In this document: piece after piece, positions 1 through 11,300 of the stretch
How the letters are laid out: each line of letters opens with the position of its first letter
Numbering within the stretch: position 1 is the stretch's first letter
Source of the DNA: Anadara kagoshimensis
Lineage: Eukaryota > Mollusca > Bivalvia > Arcoida > Arcidae
Direction of reading: 5' to 3'
Length of the DNA: 64,000 nt
Assembly (NCBI GenBank): GCA_021292105.1
Contig: CM037868.1
Coordinates: 29,400,403 to 29,464,402, forward strand
The notes under the pieces: model-generated
Seen by the model: the letters and a program-made list of their open reading frames with translations, nothing else
What the model was told of the DNA's origin: nothing
Databases searched by the model: none
Position numbers and translations under genes: made by a program

Positions 1-1425
1 TTATTTATGAGTTTGTGTGTGTTCCAGTGCGTGTTTGTGTGTTAGTGTGTAGTATGTGTATGTTTATGGTTGAGCCAATGTGTGTCTGTGTCCTTAGTAT
101 GTGCCAGTTTGTGTGTGTGTCAGTGTGTGTGTGTGTGTGAGTGTGTGTGTGTGTGTTTGTGTGTGTGTTTGTGTCACTGTGTGTGTGTGTACGAGCGTTT
201 GTATGTGTCAGTGTGTATGCATGTGTGTATGTGTGTGTCAATGCCTGTTTGTGCCAGTGTATGTGTCAGTGTGGTATGCGGGTGTGTGTATGTTGTATGT
301 GTGTTTCATTGCGTGTGCGTGTCATTGTGTGTGTCAGTAAGTGTGTGTGAGTGTTTACGTATGTGTGTACCAGTGTGTGTGTAAGTAGGCGCGTGGCAGT
401 GTGTGTCTATGTTTGTGTCAATGTGTATGTATGTGTGTGTCAGTGTGTATGTATGAGTGTGTGTCAATGCGTGTGTTAGCCAGTGTTTGTGTGTCAGTGT
501 GTGTGTGTGTTTGTGTGTGTGTTTATTGGTGTGTGTGTCAATGTCTTTGTATCAGTGTATGTGTGTGTCAATATGTATTGTATTGTATGTATATGTGTGT
601 GTGGGTCTGTGTGTGTTTGCCAGTGTATGTATGTGTCAATGTGTGTGTATGCGTGTGTTTTTGTGTGTGTTAATGTGTATCTATGCGTGTGTGTAAGTGT
701 GTATGTATGTGTGCGTGTACCAATGTGTGTGTGTACCAATGCGTATGTGTACCAGTGAATGTGTGTCAATGTGTTTGTGTGTATGTGTGTGTCTTTCAAT
801 GCGTGTGTGTGCCATTGTATGTGTGTGACAGTGTATGTGTATGTGTGTGTCAATGTGTATGTATGTGTGTGTCAGTGTGTATGTATGTGTGTTTGTCAAT
901 GCGTGTGTGTGCCAGTATATGTGTGTCAGTGGGTTTGTGTGTATATGTGTGTGTTACAATGCGTGTGTGTGCCAGTGTACCAGTGTATGTGTGTGTGTTT
1001 ATGGGTGTGTGTGTGTCAATGTCTTTGTATCAATGTATGTGTGTGTCAATATGTATTGTATGTATGTGTGTTTGTGTGTGTAAATGTGTGTGTGCCAGTG
1101 TATTTGTGTGTCAATGTATGTGTGTATGCGTGTGTTTATATGTTTGTGTGAATGTGTATCTATGCGTGTGTGTCAGTGTGTATGTATGTGTGCGTGTGCC
1201 AATGTGTGTGTGTACCAATGCGTGTGTGTACCAGTGTATGTGTGTCAATATGTTTGTGTGTGTGTGTGTATGTGTGCTTTTGCGAGTGTGTGTCAATGTA
1301 TGTATGTGTGTTTCAGTTCGCACGTGTATGTGTGTCAGTGTGTGTGTGTGTATCAATGTTTGTGTTAGTGTGTGTATGTATTTGTGTATGTTTGTGTCAG
1401 TGCGTTTGTGTGTGTGAGATAGAGT

Positions 1426-1506
<81 letters not shown>

Positions 1507-1515
1507 TGTGTGTGT
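1..1515. repeat. Degenerate (GT)n tract followed by (GA)n
   Basis: About 1.45 kb of GT-rich simple sequence is interrupted by loosely repeated words such as CAATGTGTATGT and CCAGTGTATGT. A pure (GA)n run follows at roughly 1450-1504. Open frames run through it on both strands, encoding only Cys/Val or Thr/His strings, because the sequence rarely forms stops. No gene is present. The tract continues past the left edge of the window. Confidence 0.95.
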
Positions 1516-1529
1516 GCGTGTTTCCTTTA

Positions 1530-2150
1530 TTCCTTTATCCAGATTTACTTAAATTTACCGTATATCTCTGTGTTAAGCTGATTTCGCATGTATCATAGTT
1601 ATACCGTACATGTTTTTCACCTGGAACTGTGTTCACGATTTATTAAAATACTTTGTGGTAGCGAAGAGTTACGTGGAATGTCATAAATAAGAGTATTTGA
1701 ACTTTATTTGTGCTTTATCTAATATTGTAATAAGTCAAAATAAAAATGTTAAAAATCTAATATGCACAAAAATAAAACTAATATTTATCTTTATATAAGA
1801 ATAAAACATGAAATATAAAATGTATCTACAAAGTTGATTTTAGATAAATTACTATATGACACCACAATGAAATTATTTCAGAGAACGTTATAACACAACA
1901 TTACTCAATGTAATTAATCAAATCTGTTTCCCGTGCTGTTCTTGTAATTGAGAATAGTTAAGACGTCGGAGCAGTCTCCGATATTAAACGGGAAGGTGGT
2001 TCATTATATCCGTGATGGATGTTTTGACCACTCGCCCTTTCGGGGGCGCTCTCAATTCTTATACTATTTCTGACTTTTTACTTTTCTGATTTCTGTCTTG
2101 TATTGTACAGTTGGTGTTCTATTGCTTCCAATAGCCATCATCTGCCCCTG
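1530..2150 (+). repeat. Dispersed repeat, second copy at about 21850-22440
   Basis: This gene-free block is matched by a diverged copy near 21.85-22.44 kb. Shared landmarks are AAGAGTTACGTGGAATG, TCTCCGATATTAAACGGGAA, a hairpin CGCCC-TTTCGG-GGGCG near 2033-2050, and TTCTTATACTATTTCTGAC. Both copies lie just after microsatellites and run directly into tRNA-like units. The element class is not recognised; it could be the body of a tRNA-headed SINE or a non-autonomous DNA element. Confidence 0.7.
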
Positions 2151-2545
2151 GACTACTGTTGCCTAGTGGTTCAGGGTTCAACTCCCTGGGCTACTGTTGC
2201 CTAATGGTTGAGGCATAAGCCTTTCATCACAGGTCGTCTGTGGTTTAGGGTTCAACTGGGTTACGGTGGCCTAGTTGGTAAAGCATAAGGCTATTATCAA
2301 AGGTCGTCTGTGGTTCGGGGTTCAACTCCGCTGGGCTACGATAGCCTAGTGGGTAAAGCATAAGGCTATCATTACAGGGTGGCTGTAGTTCAGGGTTCAT
2401 CTGACCTTAGGTTACAGTTGCCTAGTGGTTAAAGTATAAAACCGTTATCACACAGCATCTATGGTTCATGGTTCAACTGTCCCTATGTTACAGTTGCTTA
2501 GTAATCGAAGTATTAACCATCATAACATGGCGTCTACTAAATAAA
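2145..2545 (+). repeat. Tandem array of about six tRNA-like units
   Basis: Units of about 74-76 bp (the first shortened) each carry an A-box-like D-arm such as TAGCCTAGTGGG near 2343 and a B-box-like T-arm such as GGTTCAACTCC near 2319. The A box in the fourth unit fits the RNA polymerase III consensus TRGCNNAGYNGG exactly, and the B box of the third differs by one base. Unit size and motif spacing are those of a tRNA. The acceptor stems do not pair well, so these are tRNA-derived repeats, not working tRNAs. The last unit is badly decayed. Confidence 0.75.
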
Positions 2546-2719
2546 CCGCGAAAATGCACTTCTCGAAAAAAAGGGGGGGGGGGGGTAGCGCAACTTTCAT
2601 TTAATGCTCATTGGATACTGGTACGGTATTTGATATATATTCCTTCATCTTAGAACTGTGGTGTTTTTGTGTAGAAAATTATTGTAATAGAATTGAGTGA
2701 ATTATATAAAAATACGTCA

Positions 2720-3155
2720 AATACACGTGCTGCTTTTGCCTTGGGGATAAAATACACGTGCTACTGTTGCCTTGGGGATAAAATGCACGTGCTACTGTTG
2801 CCTTGGTGATAAAATACACGTGCTACTGTTGCCTTGTGGATAATATACACGTGCTACTGTTGCCTTGGGGATAAAATATACGTGCTACTGTTGCCTTGTT
2901 GATAAAATACACGTGCTACTGTTGCCTTGTGGATAATATACACGTGCTACTGTTGCCTTGTTGATAAAATACACGTGCTACTGTTGCCTTGGGGATAAAA
3001 TACACGTGCTACTGTTGCCTTGGGGATAAAATACACGTGCTACTGTTGCCTTGAGGATAAAATACACGTGCTACTGTTGCCTTGGGGATAAAATACACGT
3101 GCTACTGTTGTCTTGGGGATAAAATACACGTGCTACTGTCGCCTTGGGGATAATA
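2720..3155 (+). repeat. 31-bp minisatellite, 14 copies
   Basis: Fourteen near-identical 31-bp units share the core GCTACTGTTGCCTTGGGGAT and an E-box CACGTG at the unit joint. The core closely resembles the A-box half of the tRNA-like units just upstream (GCTACTGTTGCCTAGTGGTT). No coding potential was seen. Confidence 0.93.
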
Positions 3156-3415
3156 CATTAGTACTAGTCTTTAGATAAGGTGTCTGTTAGATCGTAATAA
3201 AAATACAAGTAACCAATAAACAAATAACTAAAATCAAAAGATATATTTTATATTGTAATATAGACTTAAAATATAATAACCATACTATAACATATAGGTA
3301 ATAACAATAATATAGGTAATAACAATAACAACAAATCAATACATAAATAAATAAAAACTAAAAGTAAATAGTTTGCATTGCTGAAAAGTAAAGAGATTAC
3401 ACATACCTGTCGCGC

Positions 3416-3467
<52 letters not shown>

Positions 3468-3571
3468 TGTAATAAAGTTATGAGAGTTTGACTTTTAAAA
3501 TTCAAAGTGCACATTAAGAGCGATGGATATCATGGCAAGTAACGTGCATGAACGTGCACACAAACCAAACC
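3156..3571. other. Gene-free spacer with a (GA)n run
   Basis: AT-rich sequence with a GCGCGC then (GA)n microsatellite at about 3413-3468. Nothing else is recognised. Confidence 0.6.
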
Positions 3572-4198
3572 TATCTGGCATGTGCTACTTTTGAATTTTT
3601 ATAAAATAATAATTTAATTAAAATGTGTTTATACTACAGAACACAATACAAAACAATGGAGACCACGTGACCAATTTTTTTCTTTATACCTCAATAAAAC
3701 AAGAGGCCCAAGGGCCTTAACGCTCACCTGAGGAAGAGTACATGGTTCATTCCCGATTCTCCCACTTTTAATTACCTATAGAATTATAATCCCTTAGATA
3801 TACAATTAGAACAATAGGATTGAAAATATAGTCTGTTTTAAAGAAGACTAATACCTGGTTATTTTTATCAGAAATTTATTAACTTAAACATAATTTTAAT
3901 GTTTATATTTATCAAGTTTCTTAAAACATTTAATAATGATAATTTTAAGCAACAAAACAATATCACAATATTAAATACGCCAGATCAAAATAAATGTCAA
4001 TAAAGTTAAGATGAAGCACTATAAATTCAAAAACTTTCTGACATTGTGTATAGTGAAAAGAAGACTCCAGGGAAAATATTCTTCACAACATTTCTGGAAG
4101 CAATTTAAAACTCCAAGAAAATGACATCTATCTTCACTTTTCCCTGGTAACGGTCCAAATACCAAAAGCTACAATAAGACCATTGACCATTGCATGTA

Positions 4199-4376
4199 CA
4201 GTTTAACCTGCCTTAAAGTCCACCTTTATATAAGGGTCACCTGCTTATAAAGGCCAGTAGAATTGTATCCCAATTGTTCTTTATTCATATTATTAGAACC
4301 TGTATATAAGGGCCAACTGCCCATAAAGGCCACTTTTATTGGTTCCCTTAGGTGAACTTTATAGACAGGTTTGTAT
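4199..4376. mobile_element. Short MITE with ACAG..AACCTG ends
   Basis: This small element starts ACAGTTTAACCTGCC and ends with ACAGGTTTGTATAGT, an imperfect inverted repeat. It contains two internal modules of the form TATATAAGGGYCA..CTGC. Related copies are at 17350-17943 and 31561-31809. It is nested inside the larger AT-rich element. Confidence 0.65.
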
Positions 4377-4910
4377 AGTACAAAGGTTGGTGGAAAATTT
4401 TTGGGCAAGTATAGACTGTACCATCACAAAATATCACAGACGCACATGCAAGATGCTGTAAATTTTCAAATGCATTAAAAATCAAAACACGAAAAATGTA
4501 AACAATCAAAATCTTTCTCTGGTAAACGTTACACACCAGTCGCATTGTAAATGTGTATTACAATTAAAATTATAAATACAAGTAATAAGGACTATAAAAA
4601 CTTTGAAGAATGATTTTTATCCGATTCTGCTCCTTAACTTTTGTATCAAAAGAGGTATCGAAGTGATATTTACAAGATACATATAGTATGGAAAGATGAT
4701 GTGTCGCATACCAAATTGATAACATCAAGGTCAAGATCAGGACCAAGGTGATCTGCTCATGAAAGGCAGAGGAAACCGGAGTAAACCACTGACCTCGGGA
4801 GAGTAAATCGCATTCAATCAATCTATCATAAATAAAGCGGGGATATGTGTTATATTGACACTTTTCTTTTGTTTATTTTTTTATACATTTTTTTTACATT
4901 TAACATTTTA

Positions 4911-5268
4911 AAATTACGGTTGATGAGTGTTATTTGGCTGGCTCCAATTATTATCATAATTCATAAATTAGTGCTATGATAATAATAACAGGCATTTTTA
5001 AAATTTTATTTTATTTTATTTTTTAAAAATATTTTTACATAAAAAAACAAATGATTTTAACAGGGTAAAATTAATTAACTTTTTTAAATTACGACTGATC
5101 AGTGTTATTTGGCTGGCTCCAATTATTATCATAATTCATAAACTAGTGCTTTAATAATAATAATAAATAAAATAATAATAATAACGGGTATTTTTAAAAT
5201 TTTATTTATTTTTATTATTTTTAATATTTTTTACATTCAAAGAACAAATTATTTTAACAGGGTAAAAA
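4911..5268 (+). repeat. Direct duplication of about 178 bp
   Basis: Two adjacent copies (about 4911-5085 and 5087-5268) share GAGTGTTATTTGGCTGGCTC-like and AATTATTATCATAATTCATA segments and end in AACAGGGTAAAA. AT-rich and non-coding. Confidence 0.75.
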
Positions 5269-5589
5269 TCGAGGTGAATGAAACGAAGGATAAGGAAATA
5301 GACTATAATTACTAAAATAACATTGAAGACCAATGTTTATTTTTACCGGTAATTAAAAGTGGGAGAATCGGGAAGACCCCGAGTACATATCTTATGCAGA
5401 GGTTCAATGGTCAATGACATTAATAAAAGAGAATATCAACATTTTCAGCAGTAAGGGCCAATAATATGCAAGTATTTTTGCAAATTAATTATAATAATTA
5501 TTATATAAGTATGCTATATATAACATATTTAAAGTCTAGCTACAATATATTATTTATAAACAGCTAAAACATCTGTATATTAAAATGTG

Positions 5590-6615
5590 CATTAGGCCAA
5601 TACCTACAATATTCCAATATACATGCCTATACAAAGAGTTTATAGTTTTTGAGATAATTAACCATTTAAGCATTCGTTTGCATCTATGACCTTGACCTTT
5701 GAACCTATGACCTTCATTCATATATCAAAATGGTTGTTGTGCAAATGCCTACAATATTCAAATATACATGCCTATACAAAAAGTTTATAGTTTTTGAGAT
5801 AATTAACTATTTAAGTATTCATTTGCATCTATGACCTTGACCTTTGAACCTATGACCTTCATTCATATATCAAAATGATCGATAGGCCAATACCTACAAT
5901 ATTCCAAATACATACCTATACAAAAAGTTTATAGTTTCTGAGATAATTAACCATTTATGTATTAGTTTGCATCTATGACCTTGACCTTTGAACCTATGAC
6001 CTTCATTCATATATCAAAATGATCGTTGTGCAAATGCCTACAATATTCTAATATACATGCCTATACAAAAAGTTTATAGTTTTTGAGATAATTAACCATT
6101 TAAATATTCGTTCGCAGCTATGACTTTGACCTTTGAACCTATGACCTTCATTCATATATTAAAATGATTGTTAGGCCAATACCTATAATATTCCAATATA
6201 CATGCCTATACAAAAAGTTTATAGTTTTTGAGATAATTAACCATTTAAGTATTCGTTCGCGTCTTTGACCTTGACCTTTGATCCTATGACCTTCATTCAT
6301 ATATCAAAATGATCGTTAGGCCAATACCTACAATATTCCAATATACATGCCTATACAAAAAGTTTATAGTTTTTGAGATAATTAACCATTTCAGTACTTG
6401 TTTACATCTGTGACCTTGACCTTTGAACCCATGACCTTTATTCATATATCAAAATGACCATTGTGCCATTACCTACAATATTCTAATATACATGCCTATA
6501 CAAAAAATTCATAGTTTTGCAGATAATTAACTATTTTGGTATTCTTGGACATCTGTGACCTTGACCTTTGAACCCATGACCCTGATTTATGTATCAAAAT
6601 GATCGTCATGTCAAT
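5590..6615 (+). repeat. 145-bp tandem repeat x7 rich in nuclear-receptor half-sites
   Basis: Seven units of about 145 bp share CAATATACATGCCTATACAA and a block TGACCTTGACCTTTGAACC. That block contains two abutting TGACCT half-sites. Its reverse complement contains TCAAGGTCA, the extended half-site known for FTZ-F1/SF-1 and ERR-type receptors. A further TGACCTTGACCTTCGACCTT lies near 6692. The array is inside the AT-rich element. Function is inference only. Confidence 0.85.
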
Positions 6616-7409
6616 ACCTACAAATAATTGAAAATCCTACGCCATTATCACAAGAAATGTTAAAAAAATAGCATTTTTTATCAAAGGTCAAAAACTGGAA
6701 CATGACCTTGACCTTCGACCTTGACAACAATTGGAAGAAAATTGCAAGACAAGATCAACAGTGAAAACTCCATACAATTATCTTCAGCCGTTATGAAGTT
6801 ATAACAATAAATGTCTCATTTTAAAAATTACGTAATTTTACGCAAAAAAAACGCGTAACCTATTTTTCGTTGAATTTTCATGAAAAACACAATTTTAATG
6901 TTCCCAGGTATGCTGAATCCAAATATCCAATCAAAATTTGCCTGCAACTTTTGGTTTCAGAGAAGAAGGTTTTTTTTGTCCTTTTGCTATTTTTAGTAAC
7001 AGCGGCCATCTTGTTGGGCGTGGCTAAACCCCGAACAAAATTTTGAAAGGCTGTTACCTAGGCATGATAATCACCAAGTTTCATCAAATATGGCCCAGTA
7101 GTTTTGGAGGAGAAGATTTAAATGTAAAGTTTACACACGACGCACGACGGACAACGGACGACGGACGGTGATAGATTGCAATAGCTCATCTGAGCCTTTG
7201 GCTCAGGTGAGCTAAAAATATTGAGATTAGCTCCGCCCACTTGGATTTATCACATCACTATGAATGAGATCACGATTATAAAAAAAAATCGGGTCATATT
7301 CATCCGCCTCATGATGGCTATCGATGTAGATATTATTAAACTTGATTTAAATGTTTTAGATTTTTTTTAATTTCTTGAATAATTAAAGAATGTCTAAATT
7401 AAATGATAA

Positions 7410-7555
7410 GGAATAACTATGAGATTATTTTTTTTATTGGTGTATAAAAGAAAAAACGATTTGCACACTTTTGAATAATGCGCTACGCGCATTACCCAGT
7501 GTGAAATAGTTTTTTCTTTTATACACCAATAAAAAAATAATATCACAGTTATTCC
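7410..7555. repeat. 146-bp palindrome (hairpin)
   Basis: Arms of about 60 bp read GGAATAACT inward through TTATTGGTGTATAAAAGAAA and back out to AGTTATTCC, around a GCGCTACGCGC centre. It could fold into a long stem or be a MITE. It lies next to the right end of the composite element. Confidence 0.85.
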
Positions 7556-7588
7556 TTAAATACATTCAAAAGTAGCACATGACATATC

Positions 7589-8012
7589 CTCCCATCAACT
7601 GGTTGATATACCCCGGTCAAGTATCAAAATTCAAAAAGTACAAGAATAGGTTTGTTCATGTACTCAGTTTTTTTCAACGCTGTTATTTCCTTTGATTTAC
7701 AATGTAGGATTATAATCTGTTTTTATAACCACAATCCTATTGGCAAGTGCCCTTTTAAAATGATGAAACACAGTATTAAAAATTACGCACAACACGATCT
7801 ATCAGTAATGATTCGTAAAAATGCCTGGTTTAAATACCCAATTAAATTTTCATTAAAATATCAGAAGTCGGTTATGCTAGCTGACTTTTGACAATAACAT
7901 CTTATTTTCACTCAAAACGCCTGTCGTACGTCAAACCGTTAGTCACTACATTATAGACACGGTGACGCCAGTACAGGGTATAACCTAGGTACTGACCAGT
8001 CCAATAAATAAG

Positions 8013-8047
<35 letters not shown>

Positions 8048-8308
8048 ACAGAAACGCTGTTGTAATTCCCTTCATAATATCAATCACCCATATTCATTGT
8101 TAACGACCGATTATGGAAATTACAAATTGTCTCCCCTTAACCATAAAACATTTTCAGTTTTCTTCTGTGGTAATCAAAGGTTGTTCTGTGTTATAAATAA
8201 TAACAATAAAAATAAACGTTTTTGCATTAAAATGAACTTTTCAATTTCTTCAAGTTTTAGATAAGAAACTGTTCCTGATTTTGCAATAAAATAAACTTTT
8301 CAAATTTT
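7589..8308. other. Gene-free spacer
   Basis: AT-rich sequence downstream (3') of the oxidase gene on the minus strand, with an (AAAT)n run at about 8006-8048. No gene, and no clear polyadenylation signal was picked out by eye. Confidence 0.5.
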
Positions 8309-11300
8309 TCAAGTATTTGAAAAGAAGAGTTCTTGTAATCTGTCATTCTGGAAAATCCCATCAGGATCTGCGTTGCTGGCCTTCAATTCTTTAATAAACT
8401 GCACCATGTTGTTACCTAACATCTGAAAGAATAAAATACACAGGGTAAATTTCAGGACGATTCACTTATAAAAGGACATTTTGTTCTGGGACTGTGTGGT
8501 TTGTCAAAAGTATTTTTTCTTCTTTTCAAACAATGCCATATTATTGAAACAATCGTAAATCAAACCGCATGCCCAAAAAGAACTAGGCTTCACAATAACA
8601 TATATATGAACATTAACCTAACGTGATACTATATCTAGTTTTGTACGTTTTTCTGTCCTATTTATCCTTAAATCATTAAGTTCTGTTGAATACACAACAG
8701 AACCAAAGGACCTCTGTGACCAGGTGGTATAACCCTCTCCCCCTCCCCTCCCACAAATTTTGACAGATCCTATATATATAGCGCGAGACAATTCTTCAGT
8801 TTTTTAACCAAACTCCAGTTCACTATTCCTGATCGACTCGATATAAGTTAAACACTTCCTGACTGAGTGTAACACCACATTCTCTACCTCAGTCCAAACA
8901 TTCAATGTCTCGCTTTGTTTCTCTGATTTCTTTTTGTTTCATTATTTTGTTACGATTACATTGTGTTCTTGTTTTAAGGGTCATATGTTATGACTACAGT
9001 GTGTCCAAGTGTGTAACTTGACAAAGGACTCACAGCATACCTTTCTAATGTGAGTATCGATCCCGGGCAGGAATGACCATTGTTTAGCCAGATGAGGGAC
9101 GCCTCCATATTTCATCCACTCAGTTCCAATTTCCTTACAGAAATCTTCCCATCCTTCCGTTCCAACGGCGCTCAAAATTTCCAGATAAACTATATGTCCT
9201 GATCCACCGGTTTCTGGATTTCCGATGACCGCTGGGCACATGTAGGCCTCACTGTACGCCATCCATCTCATTTCCAGAACCACATTGAGGGGGTACTTCT
9301 TGACCTTATGATAACTGACAACTTTATCCATTACGAACTGGATAGCTTGGCAGATCATGCTGTAATCACCCTTAAAATCAAACGCAAATTCCATGTCGTA
9401 TACAACACCAATTTCTAAATGTGGCCGCCAATGAACTGCATTCGGAAACTCCTGGTATATTGTTCCTTCCGGATATATCTCGTCCTTTATCAAGTGAAAA
9501 CTAACCCAGTCCGCAAAGGGAAACAGTTCTGAATTCTCATTCAATATCGGAGTGTATTTATTGAGCGCTGTTTCAGTAACTAATGCCCAATGACTTTGTT
9601 TGTCATAATAGGACTGTGGCTCCAGGACGTGCGCGGCCTCAGTCTGATTTATCAACCGGATCCATATTTTATCATTTTTCGGATTGTAATCGCTGGTAGC
9701 GAACGAGTTGAAAGGCAACCAGAACATTTCTACAGACTGGTTCCCTTCCACTAAGGTTTTCATGTTTTCCGGTTTGTAATATATCTCGCTCACGGCGTTG
9801 TATGTATTCTGCACTTTTGCATTTTTCTGTGGAAACATTGTGATTCTGACGTCATACACAACACCAAACAGACCGTAACTGGTTACTGCAGCTCTCAGTT
9901 GTGACATATTATCTGTGGAATATGTGACGAGTTCTCCAGAACTATTCACTATCCGGATCTTTGTGACGTAATCAGCCGGCGTCTTAAAGTTCCATCCTAC
10001 ACCCTGGAAATTATCAAATACATTTGATCACCTAACACTGATATATTCAAATAAAAACACTACAAGTCATGTTACTGTACTATGCTCGCTCAATTTTTGA
10101 AAGGATGGGTCCTGACCCATCAACTATATTTCTGGACTGAACACTGCTACACCTTAATGAAACGCTACACTCGACAGTACCGTAACTACATATGAGGCAA
10201 CCGAGACAAAAAATTAACCAAGTACAGAAGTGATATTTTGAGAAACCATGAGAGAGACACAGAAACAGAGAGCTCCGAAGGTCGCCATTATTTTTCTGGG
10301 ATGTAATTGGGTTGCGATCATTCTAAGTAACTATGCCAAAAAGAAAACCCAAACTTAAATTAGACAGTTTTTTAAACAAGTAGTTCCTTCAACTAGTGAC
10401 AGTTTACATGAAACAATTTTATATTATAATTATTATTTACATAATTGATCTCCTTCAATTCTTGCCTTGGTTTATTAAGGGCCTAGTTACGGTACTGCTC
10501 GGGTGCATAATAGCAGTGCAACTTCAATTTTAAATTATTCTATCTCGAAATACGATAAATCTACACGGCTGAGAAAAAATAACTCACTCAACTGTACCTT
10601 TTGCCATTGCCCGCAGTTCTTCGACCTTGGAATGATTTGAAAAATGCGGTGCATTAACAAGTTATCAATATCAATTATTTATCTACAAGGAGGGAATTTA
10701 GGTCATGATCAGTGGTAAGCGTTCGATTTGCATGTGCAATGCCCGGGGTTCGATCCCCCGCATCTCCAGGCTTTTAAAACCAAAAGTGTTTATTTTTTCT
10801 TCATTAATCTATAGGCAGACAACATTGACATGTCCGGTTGATCTTTAATTTAGCGTGTATTTCAGTGGTAGAGCGTTCGCTTTGCATGCATGTAAAATAC
10901 CTATTTATTCGTTCTTATTTCGTTTACATCACATGTTAATGTATTGAACATGAACATAGGGTAGACTATCATACCAATAGAAGGTCAAACGGACAAGTCA
11001 AGTTTGTTTGCTTATACATGTGTATGTACAATGGAATTATAATATAATGCGTCATGTTTGACCTTTAATTTGAATACTAGAATGGGCTAATAGACTGTGA
11101 TTTAGGTAAGACAGCATGTTTTATTGTCATAAACCCCTGTTAACTAGTATTTCTCTCATCTATCCTTATCATCGATAACCCCAAGTTACACAATCGCTAT
11201 ATATACGTTTGGATATTTAAATTAAAGGTCAAACGTCAGGTCAAACTTGACACACTTTAATAAATAAAATTGCGCCAGGTGTGATACCAATCCCACATTT

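Larger units (their letters stand above)
3703..7217 (+). mobile_element. AT-rich non-autonomous element with terminal hairpins
   Basis: The left end holds the hairpin AGGCCCAAGGGCCT followed by GCTCACCTGAG. The right end holds a near-perfect hairpin centred on GAGCC-TTT-GGCTC and ends CTCAGGTGAGC, the inverse of the left motif. The right part carries a run of ACGGACGACGGACG-like words. A decayed right end of the same type lies near 25430-25640. There is no coding sequence. The superfamily is not identified. Confidence 0.6.
3576..7584. mobile_element. Composite transposon with palindromic ends and 4-bp target duplication TATC
   Basis: The left end reads TGGCATGTGCTACTTTTGAA and the right end is the complement of TGTCATGTGCTACTTTTGAA, so the ends form a 20-bp inverted repeat with one difference. 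TATC flanks both sides (3572-3575 and 7585-7588). The same ends form a complete 59-bp palindrome at 31732-31790. The interior is a larger AT-rich element plus nested repeats, so this is probably a short palindromic element opened by insertion of other DNA. No transposase was recognised. An alternative is one 4-kb non-autonomous element. Confidence 0.65.

Noticed and set aside
5-1451. Many open frames coding Cys/Val or Thr/His strings
   Set aside because: They come from the GT microsatellite in every frame; no gene structure.
2720-3155. Regular 31-bp repeats as a possible CRISPR array
   Set aside because: No spacers between units and the genome is animal; it is a minisatellite.
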